Source: Planctomycetia bacterium
GTDB taxonomy: Bacteria; Planctomycetota; Planctomycetia; Gemmatales; Gemmataceae
Reading direction: 5' to 3'
Length of the DNA stretch: 64,000 bases
Assembly (NCBI GenBank): GCA_005772955.1
Contig: SXID01000027.1
Coordinates: forward strand, 1 to 64,000
Every line of letters starts with the position of its first letter. Position 1 is the stretch's first letter. A model generated the notes under the pieces. It saw only the letters and a program-made list of their open reading frames with translations, was not told the origin of the DNA and ran no database searches. Below, piece by piece: positions 40,779-50,318 of this stretch. The position numbers and the translations under genes are program-made.

Positions 40779-41513
40779 ATGTCCGAATTCGCCACGCACC
40801 AGTCCGATTCCGACGCCGACCGGACGCCGCTCCCCGCCGGAAAACTCTCAGCCAATGGGCAGTGGATCTTCGGATCGGTCTACGCGGGATTGGCGCTCAT
40901 CGGCTTCAGTTTCGGCGTCTGGGCCGGTGCGAGCAAGCCGAAGCCCGCCGAGGTCGCGGAGATCAAGAAGGACAACACCGAAAAGCCGCCGGTCACGCCA
41001 CCGGTCGTGAAGCCGCCGGTCACGCCACCGGTCGAGCCAAAGCCGAAAGACAACACGCCGCCGGTTGTCACGCCGCCGGTTGAACCGAAGCCCAAGGACA
41101 ACACCCCGCCGGTAGTCGAGCCAAAAAAGGAGCCGGAGCCGGAGCCGAAACCCAAGGTTGAGATCCAACAGGTCGCGTTCAAGGACGTATCAGCTCTCTT
41201 CGTTCGATACTGCAACAACTGCCACGGTGCGGTTGGAAAGCCAAAGGGCGGGGCCGACCTCCGCACGCTCGTGGCCATCATGAAAGGCGGCGAGAACGGC
41301 GTGATGGTCAAGCCCGGTGAGCCGGACAAGAGTTCGCTGTATCTGTCGATCAAGATGGGGACGATGCCGCCGGACGGGAAGCCGGGACCGAACGAGAAAG
41401 AACTGAAGATGATCCACGACTGGATCGCGGGCGGCGCGAAGCCGCGGCGCACGGTCCGCGGCCGGCGTGAGGTGAAGCCCGCACGCCACACCGGTTACTC
41501 GCCGATGACGTAG
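40779..41513 (+). CDS. Membrane-anchored planctomycete-type cytochrome c
   Basis: The 244-residue protein has one N-terminal membrane helix (GQWIFGSVYAGLALIGFSFGV), a proline-rich linker (residues about 65-125) made of repeated PPVTPPV/EPKPKDNTPPV units, and a heme-c domain with CNNCH (Cys145, Cys148, His149). The likely axial Met is in IKMGTMPPDGK. This is the single-heme domain widespread in planctomycetes. The encoded DNA repeats are imperfect tandem copies. The start is the ATG at 40779. Confidence 0.82.
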   Translation: MSEFATHQSDSDADRTPLPAGKLSANGQWIFGSVYAGLALIGFSFGVWAGASKPKPAEVAEIKKDNTEKPPVTPPVVKPPVTPPVEPKPKDNTPPVVTPPVEPKPKDNTPPVVEPKKEPEPEPKPKVEIQQVAFKDVSALFVRYCNNCHGAVGKPKGGADLRTLVAIMKGGENGVMVKPGEPDKSSLYLSIKMGTMPPDGKPGPNEKELKMIHDWIAGGAKPRRTVRGRREVKPARHTGYSPMT

Positions 41514-42228
41514 CCGAACAACACTTCGGCCGCCTTCTGGCGTTCCACCCCGAACAGGTTCGCCTGTTCCTTCGCGACCTTGATCGCGTCTTGCAACTTG
41601 CGCACACGGGCGAGGATCGAATTCTTACGATCCGTCGCGATACGCCCGCTGTACAGGATCTGCGTCCCCGTCACAACCGGTACGTCCTTCGTGAACAACT
41701 CGGTCTGTGCCGGGTGTTCGGTCGTTGTCGGGTACTTCACGATGACGGTCGGTTCCGTGCTCGTGCGCAACGACTCGTTCGCCTTGCCGCAAAGCAGCCT
41801 GCTGTTCGGGTCGTGCGCCCACTCTTCCGCCGGGTCCGGTTTCGGCAGTTTCGACACGAAAGTTTCGAGGTCGTTCACCTGCTTGTCGAGGAACAGAAGC
41901 GTGGTAACCGGCACGTTCGCGAGGACGGACTTGCCGTCCACGACGATGTCGGCCTTCGCGGACTGGTTCACGGTGAGCTGCGTCCGCACGAGGTTCCACA
42001 ACTCGGCCCACTTGTCGCGGGCCTGTCGAATCAGGTCGTCGGCGCGCCGCAGCACGCGCTGGCTCTCCGGTGGCAGTTTCTGGCCGTTGACATCAACGAG
42101 CGGGCGGTACGTCCGCTCACGCCTGGTGAAGAGTTGTTCCTTCTGGATGAGTTTGTACAGCCCCGTGATTTGCTTCTACGCGTCGGCCCTTTCGCGGTGA
42201 CGACGGCGTTAATCTGGTTGAGTTTCGG
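41495..42228 (-). pseudogene. Frameshifted conserved protein of unknown function
   Basis: The main frame (to about 42170) reads LYKLIQKEQLFTRRERTYRP, LPPESQRV, KADIVVDGKSVLANVPVTTL, LLFLDKQVNDLETFVSKLP and HPAQTELFTKDVPVVTGT, a pattern I associate with a conserved planctomycete/actinobacterial family of unknown role. The expected opening (KLNQINAVVTAKG) lies just upstream at about 42187-42225, but in another frame and with no start codon. A TAG precedes the main frame. An intact translation would begin only at the GTG at 42055. Its end overlaps the cytochrome gene by 19 bases. Confidence 0.5.
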
Positions 42229-42313
42229 CCCGGGTGTTCACCTGTTACGCTCAGGTTGAGGCTGACAGAAGATGACACACCAGGCGCGCAAGAGTTCGAT
42301 GCCACGCAACAGA

Positions 42314-42928
42314 CTAGCGACAGCCCCGAAGGGGAGGGCGTTTCTGTTCCGCTGCGAACGCTATCAATTCCGGGTAGAAACCGTGGAAATCGGCGGCGAG
42401 TTCGGCGTCGCGCGCGATGAGGAGCGGCATCGCGTCCGGGAGCCACATCGCGCGGTTCGGGATGCGCTTCGCGATCACCTTCGAAACGCGAGCAAGCGTG
42501 TCCTCGATCCCGTCGAGCGTCGCGTACCGGTTTAGCCGGTCGTCGTCGATGAACTTGCGCATGAAATCGCGAGTGTCGTCGGGCAGGTTGGTGAGCCGGT
42601 CTTCCAGCACGAGGTAGCACCGCGTGGCGAACTCGCTCAGCGGTTCGCTACTGTACGCGGGCCAGTCGCGTGCGAGGATGTGGTCGTAGTAGATGTCGAT
42701 GACGATGCCGCCGAACCAGCCGAATTCTTTCGAGACGCGGCTGATGCTTCGGAGCGTGAGCGGGTGCCGGTCAGTGAAGCCGTCGATAAGCCGGTGTAGC
42801 ATGACGCCGCGAAGCACGTCGGTCGCCAGCGACGGCAGGTCCGGGTTGCGCACGAAGTCGGCCGCAACGCCGCCGGCCATGTCGCCGGGGTCGCCGTCGG
42901 CCAGGTGTAAGTGTGCGAGAAAGTTCAT
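42314..42928 (-). CDS. acpH: ACP phosphodiesterase-like protein
   Basis: The protein opens MNFLAHLHLADGDPGDMAGG and has RGVMLHRLIDGFTDRHPLTL and GIVIDIYYDHILARDW, the signature of AcpH-type acyl-carrier-protein phosphodiesterases (HD-like metal site). These remove the phosphopantetheine arm from ACP. The 204-residue length is normal. It is transcribed away from the ThuA gene, with an inverted repeat in the gap. Substrate is inferred from family. Confidence 0.85.
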   Translation of the reverse strand: MNFLAHLHLADGDPGDMAGGVAADFVRNPDLPSLATDVLRGVMLHRLIDGFTDRHPLTLRSISRVSKEFGWFGGIVIDIYYDHILARDWPAYSSEPLSEFATRCYLVLEDRLTNLPDDTRDFMRKFIDDDRLNRYATLDGIEDTLARVSKVIAKRIPNRAMWLPDAMPLLIARDAELAADFHGFYPELIAFAAEQKRPPLRGCR

Positions 42929-42945
42929 GGGGCAGTTTGCAGTAA

Positions 42946-43021
42946 CAGTTTTCAGTGGCCAGGGTACGCAGTGGTTTGAGGAACGCCATGGACCCGCTGC
43001 GTGACTGAACGCTGAAAACTG
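42946..43021. repeat. Inverted repeat between acpH and the ThuA gene
   Basis: CAGTTTTCAG (42946-42955) and CTGAAAACTG (43012-43021) are perfect 10-base inverted repeats across a 56-base centre. It fills the short intergenic region and resembles dispersed hairpin repeats. Confidence 0.5.
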
Positions 43022-43038
43022 AACACCGAAAATCTGAA

Positions 43039-43941
43039 CTACTTCTTGCCGCTGGGTGTGGCGTCGCCCTTGAGTTCACCGGTCGCCCACTTCAGCCCGC
43101 CGAACAGGTGTTTCTGGAACTTCTCGTCCTTCCACACCTTCGGGTCGTGCCCGAACGACGTGTAGAAAACCTTTCCCTTCCCTTCTTCGCGGCACCACGA
43201 GATCGCGTAGTCGCCGTCCTTGCGGGCCTGACCGTCGTTCAGCTTGGTGTTGGTCCACTCGCTGACGCTCAGGATGATGTGCAGGCGATCGCGTGAGTAC
43301 GGCGCGTCGCGGAAGATGTACATTTCGTCCTGGTATTCCATGCCGTTCTCGAACCCGGCCGCGGCCGGGTGCTTCGCGTCTTCGACCTTCACCTTGATCT
43401 TCTGGAGGCCCGCAGGGTGCGTCTTGAAATACGCGCCGATCAGATCGCCGTACACGGTATCGGTGTACTGTGTGTCGGTCGCGCAGTGTGTGCCGCAGAG
43501 AGCGCCGCCAGCCTTCACCCACTCGCGAAGGTCGGCGAGTTCGTCCTTCGTCAGCGGGTTACCAGTGGTGAAGAACAGCACCACGTCGAAGTTCTTCAGC
43601 GTCTCCTTGTTGATGCGCCCGCAGTGTTCCTTGCCGACGGGCTGCTTGGTCGGGCCGCGGAACTTGTCGCTGTACGCTGCAAGCGCGGTCTTGCCGGACT
43701 TGTCCTTCGCGTCCGGGTCGCCGGTGAACCGCCAGCAGGTCACGTCGAACCCGTTCTTCGGTGCGACGTCCTTGAGCACCTCTTCCGCGGCGAACACCGA
43801 ACCGTGAACGAACCCGGTGCTGTGCGTCACGAGCAGTAGTCGCTTGTTCTTCGCCTTCTCCGGGGCCTCGGCGATGCAGGGTGACGGCGTGCCGATCGCG
43901 ACAAGCGCCGTGACGGCAAGGAGGAACGTGAGCTTCTTCAT
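43039..43941 (-). CDS. Secreted ThuA-domain protein
   Basis: From the ATG at 43941 the 300-residue protein has a signal peptide (KKLTFLLAVTALVAIGTPSP) and a ThuA (trehalose-utilisation, class I GATase-like) fold: LLLVTHSTGFVHGSVFAAEE, NFDVVLFFTTGNPL, WVKAGGALCGTHCATDT and FYTSFGHDPKVW. ThuA domains are very common in planctomycete sugar metabolism; the substrate is unknown. The start with a leader is preferred to the frame's extension to 43977. Confidence 0.87.
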   Translation of the reverse strand: MKKLTFLLAVTALVAIGTPSPCIAEAPEKAKNKRLLLVTHSTGFVHGSVFAAEEVLKDVAPKNGFDVTCWRFTGDPDAKDKSGKTALAAYSDKFRGPTKQPVGKEHCGRINKETLKNFDVVLFFTTGNPLTKDELADLREWVKAGGALCGTHCATDTQYTDTVYGDLIGAYFKTHPAGLQKIKVKVEDAKHPAAAGFENGMEYQDEMYIFRDAPYSRDRLHIILSVSEWTNTKLNDGQARKDGDYAISWCREEGKGKVFYTSFGHDPKVWKDEKFQKHLFGGLKWATGELKGDATPSGKK

Positions 43942-44071
43942 GTGTGAGGACTCCGCATGTGGGAAAGGAACCGACACGCGGATTGTAAGCGAGTGGATCG
44001 TTCAAGGCGAGCGTTCGCCACGAAGCCGCAATCGGCGAACAAGTGCCGCTTGCGACCTCGCGTGCGACGAG

Positions 44072-45370
44072 TCACACCCGCTTCACCACAACCAATGTGC
44101 GGTCGTCGGCCGCGGTCGTGCCCGCGGTGAAAAGCCCGTGCGACGCGAGGATCGCGCGGAGCAGCGCGCCGGCGGTTGGGAGACGCGTTTCCAACTCTTC
44201 GTCGATGCGAGCGGAACCGAACACGTCACCATCGGTGTTCACGGCTTCAATCACGCCGTCGGTGAACAGCACCACCTGATCGCCCGGCAGCAACGTCAAG
44301 GACTGCTCCAGATACACTTCGTCCGCCTTAATGCCAAGCGGGAGCTTCTGCGCGCGGTTCAAGACGAGTTTGAAGCCGTCGGCAGAGCGCAACAGGCGTG
44401 GCGGGTTGTGGCCGGCGCTCGCGTAACTGATTGTGCCGTTCGGTGGATCGAACACCGCGTAGAACGCGGTCATGAAACTGCCCGTCGGCCGCGTGTAGCG
44501 CCGCGTCAAATGCGCATTCATGTACGTGAGGAACTCGCCCGGGCGCTGTGGCGGTTCGGACCGCGTGTGTGCGATGCTGTGCGCCACCGCCATTAGAACC
44601 GCAGCCGGTGCGCCATGACCGCTCGCGTCGGCGATCAACACTCCGAGCCGGTCGTTCGGCAGTGGGAAGAAGTCGTAGTAGTCGCCGCCGGCGCGCTTCG
44701 CGGTCTGGTAGTGAACGGCCACATCCAGCCCCGGCACATTCGGCTTCTCGGCCGGCAACAGCGACTTTTGCATCTCCGCGATCGACCGCAGTTCGTAGTC
44801 CAGCCCGTCGAACGCTTCCTTCACCGCTTGCGACAACACCAGGGTCTGCGTCGCTCGAGCGAACAGGTTGCTCAACAACACTAGATCGGCGACTCGCTCA
44901 CGCGGAAACGTCTCGATATCGTCGCGAGTGACGATCACCATGTTCTGCGCGATACCGTTCTCGAAGTGCGGTATCGCGAGCAACGACCGCTGGCCCGCGA
45001 GGTACTCGTTCGCCGGGTCTTCGGGGTGGAGCGTCAAACCATCAATGACGCGCGGCTGGTCGCTGTAGAGAAGTTCGCTGAGCAACCCGCCGTGGTGGAC
45101 AGGGAGCCGGTGCGACTCCTTCCACGGGTTGACCGGGGCGTTCCACAGGCTGTATCGCGCAACGCGGTATTCGGGGTTCCGCAATCCGCGGCGCGAGATG
45201 GTCAGGTGCCGGCTCACGGGGAACAGTTGCTCCATGCGCCGGGCGAAGACCGCGTACATCTCCTGCGGGTCGGTTGACCGGCTGAGTTCGCGCATCACCT
45301 CGACGCTGACTGCGAGACGCACGCGCCAGTTGCGGGGTTCGGTATCGAAGAAGTCAGGTGCCACGGTCAT
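44072..45370 (-). CDS. GAF-type sensor with PP2C/SpoIIE phosphatase domain
   Basis: The 432-residue protein has an N-terminal GAF-like half (about residues 15-190, with FARRMEQLFPVSRHLTISRRG). A linker helix IAEMQKSLLPAEKPNVPGLD typical of RsbU-type proteins follows, then a SpoIIE/PP2C domain with GGDYYDFFPLPNDRLGVLIA, DASGHGAPAAVL, YASAGHNPPRLL and FTDGVIEAVN. It should dephosphorylate a serine/threonine-phosphorylated partner-switch protein. Asp residues for two metals are present. The partner is not in the window. Confidence 0.88.
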   Translation of the reverse strand: MTVAPDFFDTEPRNWRVRLAVSVEVMRELSRSTDPQEMYAVFARRMEQLFPVSRHLTISRRGLRNPEYRVARYSLWNAPVNPWKESHRLPVHHGGLLSELLYSDQPRVIDGLTLHPEDPANEYLAGQRSLLAIPHFENGIAQNMVIVTRDDIETFPRERVADLVLLSNLFARATQTLVLSQAVKEAFDGLDYELRSIAEMQKSLLPAEKPNVPGLDVAVHYQTAKRAGGDYYDFFPLPNDRLGVLIADASGHGAPAAVLMAVAHSIAHTRSEPPQRPGEFLTYMNAHLTRRYTRPTGSFMTAFYAVFDPPNGTISYASAGHNPPRLLRSADGFKLVLNRAQKLPLGIKADEVYLEQSLTLLPGDQVVLFTDGVIEAVNTDGDVFGSARIDEELETRLPTAGALLRAILASHGLFTAGTTAADDRTLVVVKRV

Positions 45371-45565
45371 TGGCCGCCTCCGCAGTTAAGATGCGAGCGA
45401 CAGTTCGTGTGGCGGGCGATTGAATCAGACGGGCTGACTCACAGTAGACACGCGACCGACGCAAAACGCAAGCCGATCGGACAGCTTTACACATTTTTCA
45501 TCACGCGTCGTGGGGAACTGTGGGGGTGACTACAATCGATGGCACGCTTACCAAGGAGCCACCAA

Positions 45566-47482
45566 ATGCGCGCGCGAATCCTGCTCGCTGCGTCCTGTGC
45601 GATTACGGTTGGGCTGATCGCGTGGTTCACCAGCGCACAGCCGAAGGCCGAACTGAAGCACTGGGAGAAGGTCGGAGACGGTGTCTACCGCTCGAAGGCC
45701 GGTCCGCACAGCTACGCGATTCTATCCGGTGACCGCGTGTTGCTCATCGACGCGACCGTGCCGCCAGACGCGGTCGCGGAGTTAGGCGCCAGGACCATCG
45801 ACGCGGTTCTGCTTACGCACCACCACCGCGACACCGCCGCGTTCGCGAGCGTGTACCGCGCGAAGAAAGTTCCCGTGCGATCGCCGAAGGAATCTGCCGA
45901 CTGGCTCTTGCCAGAGAACGTCGCGAAATTCTGGAAGGAAGCGATCCCGCTCCGCAACTCGCGGACCGCGTACTTCGTCTTGCCGGAAGGTGTCGAAGGG
46001 ATCGATTGCACACTCGCGGACGGAAAGAGCTTCAACTTCGGCGGGTGGAGCATCACTCCCACCGCGACGCCTGGGCATTCGCGCGATCACTTCGCATATC
46101 TCGTGGAACCGGCAGCCGACGTGAAGGGTCCGCGATACCTGTTCACGGGCGACGCACTTCATTCACGCGGGAAACTGTGGGCACCGTACACGACTGACTG
46201 GGACCACTGGACCGATGTTGGCTTGAAGCCGACTGCGGAGTCGCTCCGCAAACTCGCGAAGTTGAACGCGACCGCACTCCTCCCCGCGCACGGACCCGCG
46301 ATCATTGCGGACATCGCGAAAGCACTCACCGACACCGCGGACGTTGTCGAAGAAGCCGCGTTCATGAAGAGCTATGAGCGATACACGAAACAGCGGATCA
46401 AGGACGAACCGAAGTACGACTTCCTCGTGCCGATGGAGCAGATCGCAAGCGCCGGGGACAAGCCGTGGACAAAGGTCGCGGACCGATTGTGGATCACCGG
46501 GAACACCTACGTCCTTCAGTCAAAGACCAGCAACGGCATCTTCGTACTCGACCCGTGGGGTCAGCGCTCCGCCGATCAGGTGGAGGTACTCCGCAAGGCC
46601 GAGAAACTCGGCGCGGTCGAGTTGGTAGCGTTCAGTCACGCGCACTACGACCACTTCGACGGCATCCACGTTCTGAAGGGCGGCGACAAGGCTGAGGTGT
46701 GGTCGCTCGAAACGGTCGCCGGGCCGCTGAAAGACCCGAACCGGTTCCGTGCACCCTTCCTCGATGCACGACCGATCAAGTTCACGAAGGAACTTGCGGA
46801 CGGCGAAACCGGCGCGTGGGGCGGCTACACGCTGAAGTTCCACCACCTGCCGGGGCAGTCGCACTTCACGAGCGCGATTGAAACGACCATCGACGGCAAA
46901 CGCTGTCTGTTCACCGCGGACAACTTCTTCCACCAAGATCAGTTCAGCGGCACTGGCGGGTGGATGGGACTGAACCGCAGTTACCCCGCGATCTACGGCA
47001 CAAGCGCGAAGAAGGTACTCGACCTCGCACCAGAGCGCATCCTCGCGGAGCATGGCGGGCCGTACGTCTTCAGCGCGGAGGACTACCGTCGGCGTGTGAA
47101 GTGGGGCGAGGCTGCCGGCAAGGCCGCCGACGCGCTCTGCGTGAGCGGCAACCATCAGTGGGACTGGAACCCGAATCGCGTTGAGTTCGAGCCGCACCTC
47201 CAGACCGCGAAACCGGGCGCGAAACTGAAGGCCACGATTCGCGTGAACAACACCTCGACGAAGAGCCAAACGGTTACGCTCACGATCCGCGGACGCGGTG
47301 TTGTGCCCGACATTACAGAGACACTCACCGTGAACGCGGGGACGAGTAAGGAAGCCAATCTCGACACGTACGTGTCGCGGACAGCGAAGCCAGGGCGCTA
47401 CGTGATCGAGATCCGCACCAGCGAGGCGAGCGGGGTCGAAGGCTGCGACTGCTTCTTTGCAGTAGACGTGGTCACGCCGTAA
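45566..47482 (+). CDS. Double metallo-beta-lactamase-fold protein with C-terminal beta domain
   Basis: From the ATG at 45566 (AAGGAG upstream) the 638-residue protein has an N-terminal membrane helix and two MBL folds. The first has TPGHSRDHFAY and LFTGDAL, but its HxHxDH motif reads HHHRDT (residues 85-90), losing the last His. The second has an intact HAHYDH (358-363). A beta-sandwich domain (about 560-638) ends it: LKATIRVNNTSTKSQTVTLT. The role of either active site is not evident. Confidence 0.8.
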   Translation: MRARILLAASCAITVGLIAWFTSAQPKAELKHWEKVGDGVYRSKAGPHSYAILSGDRVLLIDATVPPDAVAELGARTIDAVLLTHHHRDTAAFASVYRAKKVPVRSPKESADWLLPENVAKFWKEAIPLRNSRTAYFVLPEGVEGIDCTLADGKSFNFGGWSITPTATPGHSRDHFAYLVEPAADVKGPRYLFTGDALHSRGKLWAPYTTDWDHWTDVGLKPTAESLRKLAKLNATALLPAHGPAIIADIAKALTDTADVVEEAAFMKSYERYTKQRIKDEPKYDFLVPMEQIASAGDKPWTKVADRLWITGNTYVLQSKTSNGIFVLDPWGQRSADQVEVLRKAEKLGAVELVAFSHAHYDHFDGIHVLKGGDKAEVWSLETVAGPLKDPNRFRAPFLDARPIKFTKELADGETGAWGGYTLKFHHLPGQSHFTSAIETTIDGKRCLFTADNFFHQDQFSGTGGWMGLNRSYPAIYGTSAKKVLDLAPERILAEHGGPYVFSAEDYRRRVKWGEAAGKAADALCVSGNHQWDWNPNRVEFEPHLQTAKPGAKLKATIRVNNTSTKSQTVTLTIRGRGVVPDITETLTVNAGTSKEANLDTYVSRTAKPGRYVIEIRTSEASGVEGCDCFFAVDVVTP

Positions 47483-47628
47483 GTTCGATTATCCGGTGAT
47501 CTTCACTGGTATCATTTTGAATTACGTCAGAGTGAATTCGCGTTCCGAATCGGATTCGGACAGTCGTCACAACCCGCATAGTCGGAATAGTTTACACTTT
47601 CTCTCCGATCGTGCCCCCACGCGATTCC

Positions 47629-47657
47629 TTGCATCGTTGCATCGGTAGCCCTATAAC
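47629..47657 (+). promoter_or_regulatory. Possible sigma-70-type promoter of hisDCB
   Basis: TTGCAT, 17 bases, TATAAC lies about 108 bases before the hisD start in the 282-base gap. The -10 box is good and the -35 is poor. Elsewhere in the gap the palindrome CCGAATCGGATTCGG occurs (about 47555). No terminator or leader-peptide attenuator is evident. Confidence 0.35.
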
Positions 47658-47764
47658 GATAGTTAAGATTTGCCTGACGTGCGACTCGGCGGGATTGGGT
47701 AGTGTCGTGAAGTTCTGCTCAGACAGGTGGCGCCCTATCCAACGCCCCCTGCGAGGTTCACCAG

Positions 47765-49192
47765 ATGTCAGCCCTCAAGCTGCGACGAATTGATCTCACA
47801 GCCAATAATGCCGCGGCCCAGATCATCAAACTTCGCGACCAGTTCCGAATCGACGCCGAGGTCGTCTCGGCCTCCAGCAAGAAAAAGACACAAGCCGTGT
47901 TCGGCGAAGCGATCCCGCCGGCACGGGCGGTCGAGCGCATCTGCAACGACGTGCGAGAGAAGGGGCTTTCCGCCGCCCTGTACTACACCGAACAGTTCGA
48001 TGGCATCAAACTCAAGCCAGATCAGATCCGTGTGAAGCCTGCGGAACTCGCCGAGGCACATGCGAACGTCGGCGCCGAATTCCTCGAGGTCATTCGGCAG
48101 GTGCGCTACAACGTGATGCAGTTCCAGTCGGGTCTGCTCCACTGCGACGCAGTAATGCCCGTTTCGGGCAAGCACGATCTCCAGGTGCGGTACCGGGCGC
48201 TGAAACGCGTTGGGGTGTACTGTCCTGGCGGCGCGGCGGCGTACCCGTCCACGTTGCTGATGACCGTGTGCCCGGCGCAGGTCGCGGGATGCGAGCAAAT
48301 CGTAGTATGCATGCCGCCGAACGCGACTGGCGGTTACAACCGCGAGATGCTCGCGACGTGCTACGAACTCGGCATCACCGAGGTGTACCGCCTCGGAGGT
48401 GCGCAAGCGATCGCGTCACTCGCTTACGGGGTCGAGGGGCTGAAACCGGTCGATATGATCGTCGGCCCAGGTAACCAGTACGTCGCACTCGCGAAGAAGC
48501 ACGTGTTCGGCCAGGTCGCGATCGACTGCCTCGCGGGTCCGAGCGAAATCGTCGTACTCGCGGACGACTCCGCGCACCCAGATTACGTCGCGCTCGACCT
48601 TATCGCGCAGGCAGAACACTCTCCCGGTGTTGCCATCCTGGTGACCTGGTACGAGCCTCTAATCAACGAGATTCACGAAGCGCTCCAGAAGCGGCTGGCA
48701 AAACTCTCTCGCGCCGACCTCGCGCGTGACAGTCTCGAACGCTTCGGCGCGCTGGTGCTAGCCCCGACGAAGGCCGCGGCGGTGGACTGCGTGAACGCGA
48801 TCGCGCCCGAACACCTGCACATCCAGACCCGCGACCCGGATGCGATCCTCGAAGACATCGACAGCGCGGGCGCGGTGTTCCTGGGGCCGTTCACGCCGGT
48901 CGCGGTGGGTGACTACGCAGCCGGTCCTTCGCACGTGTTGCCAACCGGCGGCACCGCGAGGTTCGCAAGCGGGCTGACGACCAACGACTTCCGCAAGCGC
49001 ACCAGCATCATGCGATTCACGCGCAACGGGCTGAAGGAAATCGCCAGTGACGTGATCTTCATGGCGAACAAGGAGGGGCTAACCGGGCACGCAGCGAGCG
49101 TGGAGTTGCGTGCCAACGACAACGGCCCCGCGGCCCGCCCCAAACCGAAGCCGGACAAAGTTCCTGTCGTAGCACCTGTCGCGAAGAAGTAG
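47765..49192 (+). CDS. hisD: HisD, histidinol dehydrogenase
   Basis: HisD oxidises histidinol to histidine in two NAD-dependent steps. The 475-residue protein has RVGVYCPGGAAAYPSTLLMT, VYRLGGAQAIASLAYG, DMIVGPGNQYVALAKKHV, IDCLAGPSEIVVLAD and LIAQAEHSPGV, all hallmark sequences including catalytic Glu-His. A lysine/proline tail (about residues 455-475) extends the usual length. Two bases separate its stop from hisC. Confidence 0.95.
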   Translation: MSALKLRRIDLTANNAAAQIIKLRDQFRIDAEVVSASSKKKTQAVFGEAIPPARAVERICNDVREKGLSAALYYTEQFDGIKLKPDQIRVKPAELAEAHANVGAEFLEVIRQVRYNVMQFQSGLLHCDAVMPVSGKHDLQVRYRALKRVGVYCPGGAAAYPSTLLMTVCPAQVAGCEQIVVCMPPNATGGYNREMLATCYELGITEVYRLGGAQAIASLAYGVEGLKPVDMIVGPGNQYVALAKKHVFGQVAIDCLAGPSEIVVLADDSAHPDYVALDLIAQAEHSPGVAILVTWYEPLINEIHEALQKRLAKLSRADLARDSLERFGALVLAPTKAAAVDCVNAIAPEHLHIQTRDPDAILEDIDSAGAVFLGPFTPVAVGDYAAGPSHVLPTGGTARFASGLTTNDFRKRTSIMRFTRNGLKEIASDVIFMANKEGLTGHAASVELRANDNGPAARPKPKPDKVPVVAPVAKK

Positions 49193-49193
49193 C

Positions 49194-50318
49194 GTGAGTG
49201 TGAGTGCGAGCGACGAAGATGGTCGCGTAGTCGCGACGCTAAGCGGAGCGCTGGCTGCGGTGCGTCCCAACATTCGCGCGATGGCCGGCTACGTTCCGGG
49301 CGAGCAACTCAACGACCCGGACATCATCAAGCTCAACACGAACGAGAACCCTTATCCGCCCAGTCCCATAGTGTTCGAGGCGATCCGCGCCGCACTGACT
49401 TCAAACAGCCTCCGCAAGTACCCGCAACCTTTGGGAGATCGATTCCGCTACGCGGCGAGCCGCGTGCTTGGGGTCGATCCCGATAGCATCCTCATCGGGA
49501 ATGGCTCCGATGATATCCTTACCATCCTGACACGCGCGTTCGTCCCCGAAGGCGGGCTGATCGCGTCCCCGACGCCGAGCTACATCCTCTACAAGAGCCT
49601 CGCGGAGATTCAGGGCGCGCGGTTCGAGGCGCGACGGTTCGCGGACCCGTGGGCGATGCTGGGGCCGTTGCCGCAAGACGCGAACCTCATGTTCGTGCCG
49701 AACCCGAACTCGCCGTCGGGAACGATCCTTGATCCGTGGATGGTGATCCGACTCGCGCAGGCGCTCGCCCCGACGCCACTGGTGCTAGACGAGGCCTATG
49801 CTGACTTCGCGGAGTGGAACGGCATCGAGTTGTTGCCGCATCACCCAAACCTCATCATCACCCGAACGCTGAGCAAGTCCTATTCGCTCGCCGGCATCCG
49901 GTTCGGGTTCGCGATCGCGCAGCCGGAGGTGATTCGCGAGTTGGCGAAAGTGAAGGATTCCTACAACTGTGACGTGTTGAGCCTAGCCGCCGCGACCGCC
50001 GCGGTCGAAGATCAGGACTACTTCCGCGAAGTGCGAGTGAAGATCCTCGCCACGCGAGACCGCATGACAACCGAACTCACGGCGCTGAACTTCGACGTGA
50101 CGCCGAGCCACGCGAACTTCGTGTGGTGCCGGCGTTCGGACCGCGACGTGAAGCCGATCTACGAAGCGTTGAAGCAGAAGAAGATTCTGGTCCGGTACAT
50201 GAGCTACGCGGCCGGACCAATCGGTTCCCCCGATGGCGCCTATGGTGGCCTGCGAATCTCCGTCGGCACCGACGCGGAGATCGACAAACTCCTCACCGAG
50301 TTGAAAGCAATCCTCTGA
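49194..50318 (+). CDS. hisC: HisC, histidinol-phosphate aminotransferase
   Basis: HisC is the PLP enzyme making histidinol phosphate. The 374-residue product contains LNTNENPYPPSP, LIGNGSDDILTI, LVLDEAYADF and the PLP-lysine motif TRTLSKSYSLAGIRFGF. The start is GTG at 49194. The stop overlaps the hisB ATG (TGATG), showing translational coupling in hisD-hisC-hisB. Confidence 0.94.
   Translation: MSVSASDEDGRVVATLSGALAAVRPNIRAMAGYVPGEQLNDPDIIKLNTNENPYPPSPIVFEAIRAALTSNSLRKYPQPLGDRFRYAASRVLGVDPDSILIGNGSDDILTILTRAFVPEGGLIASPTPSYILYKSLAEIQGARFEARRFADPWAMLGPLPQDANLMFVPNPNSPSGTILDPWMVIRLAQALAPTPLVLDEAYADFAEWNGIELLPHHPNLIITRTLSKSYSLAGIRFGFAIAQPEVIRELAKVKDSYNCDVLSLAAATAAVEDQDYFREVRVKILATRDRMTTELTALNFDVTPSHANFVWCRRSDRDVKPIYEALKQKKILVRYMSYAAGPIGSPDGAYGGLRISVGTDAEIDKLLTELKAIL

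Noticed and set aside
40628-41083. A 151-codon frame over the cytochrome linker
   Set aside because: It reads the proline-repeat DNA in another frame as Gly/His/Ala repeats; the heme-domain frame is the real one.
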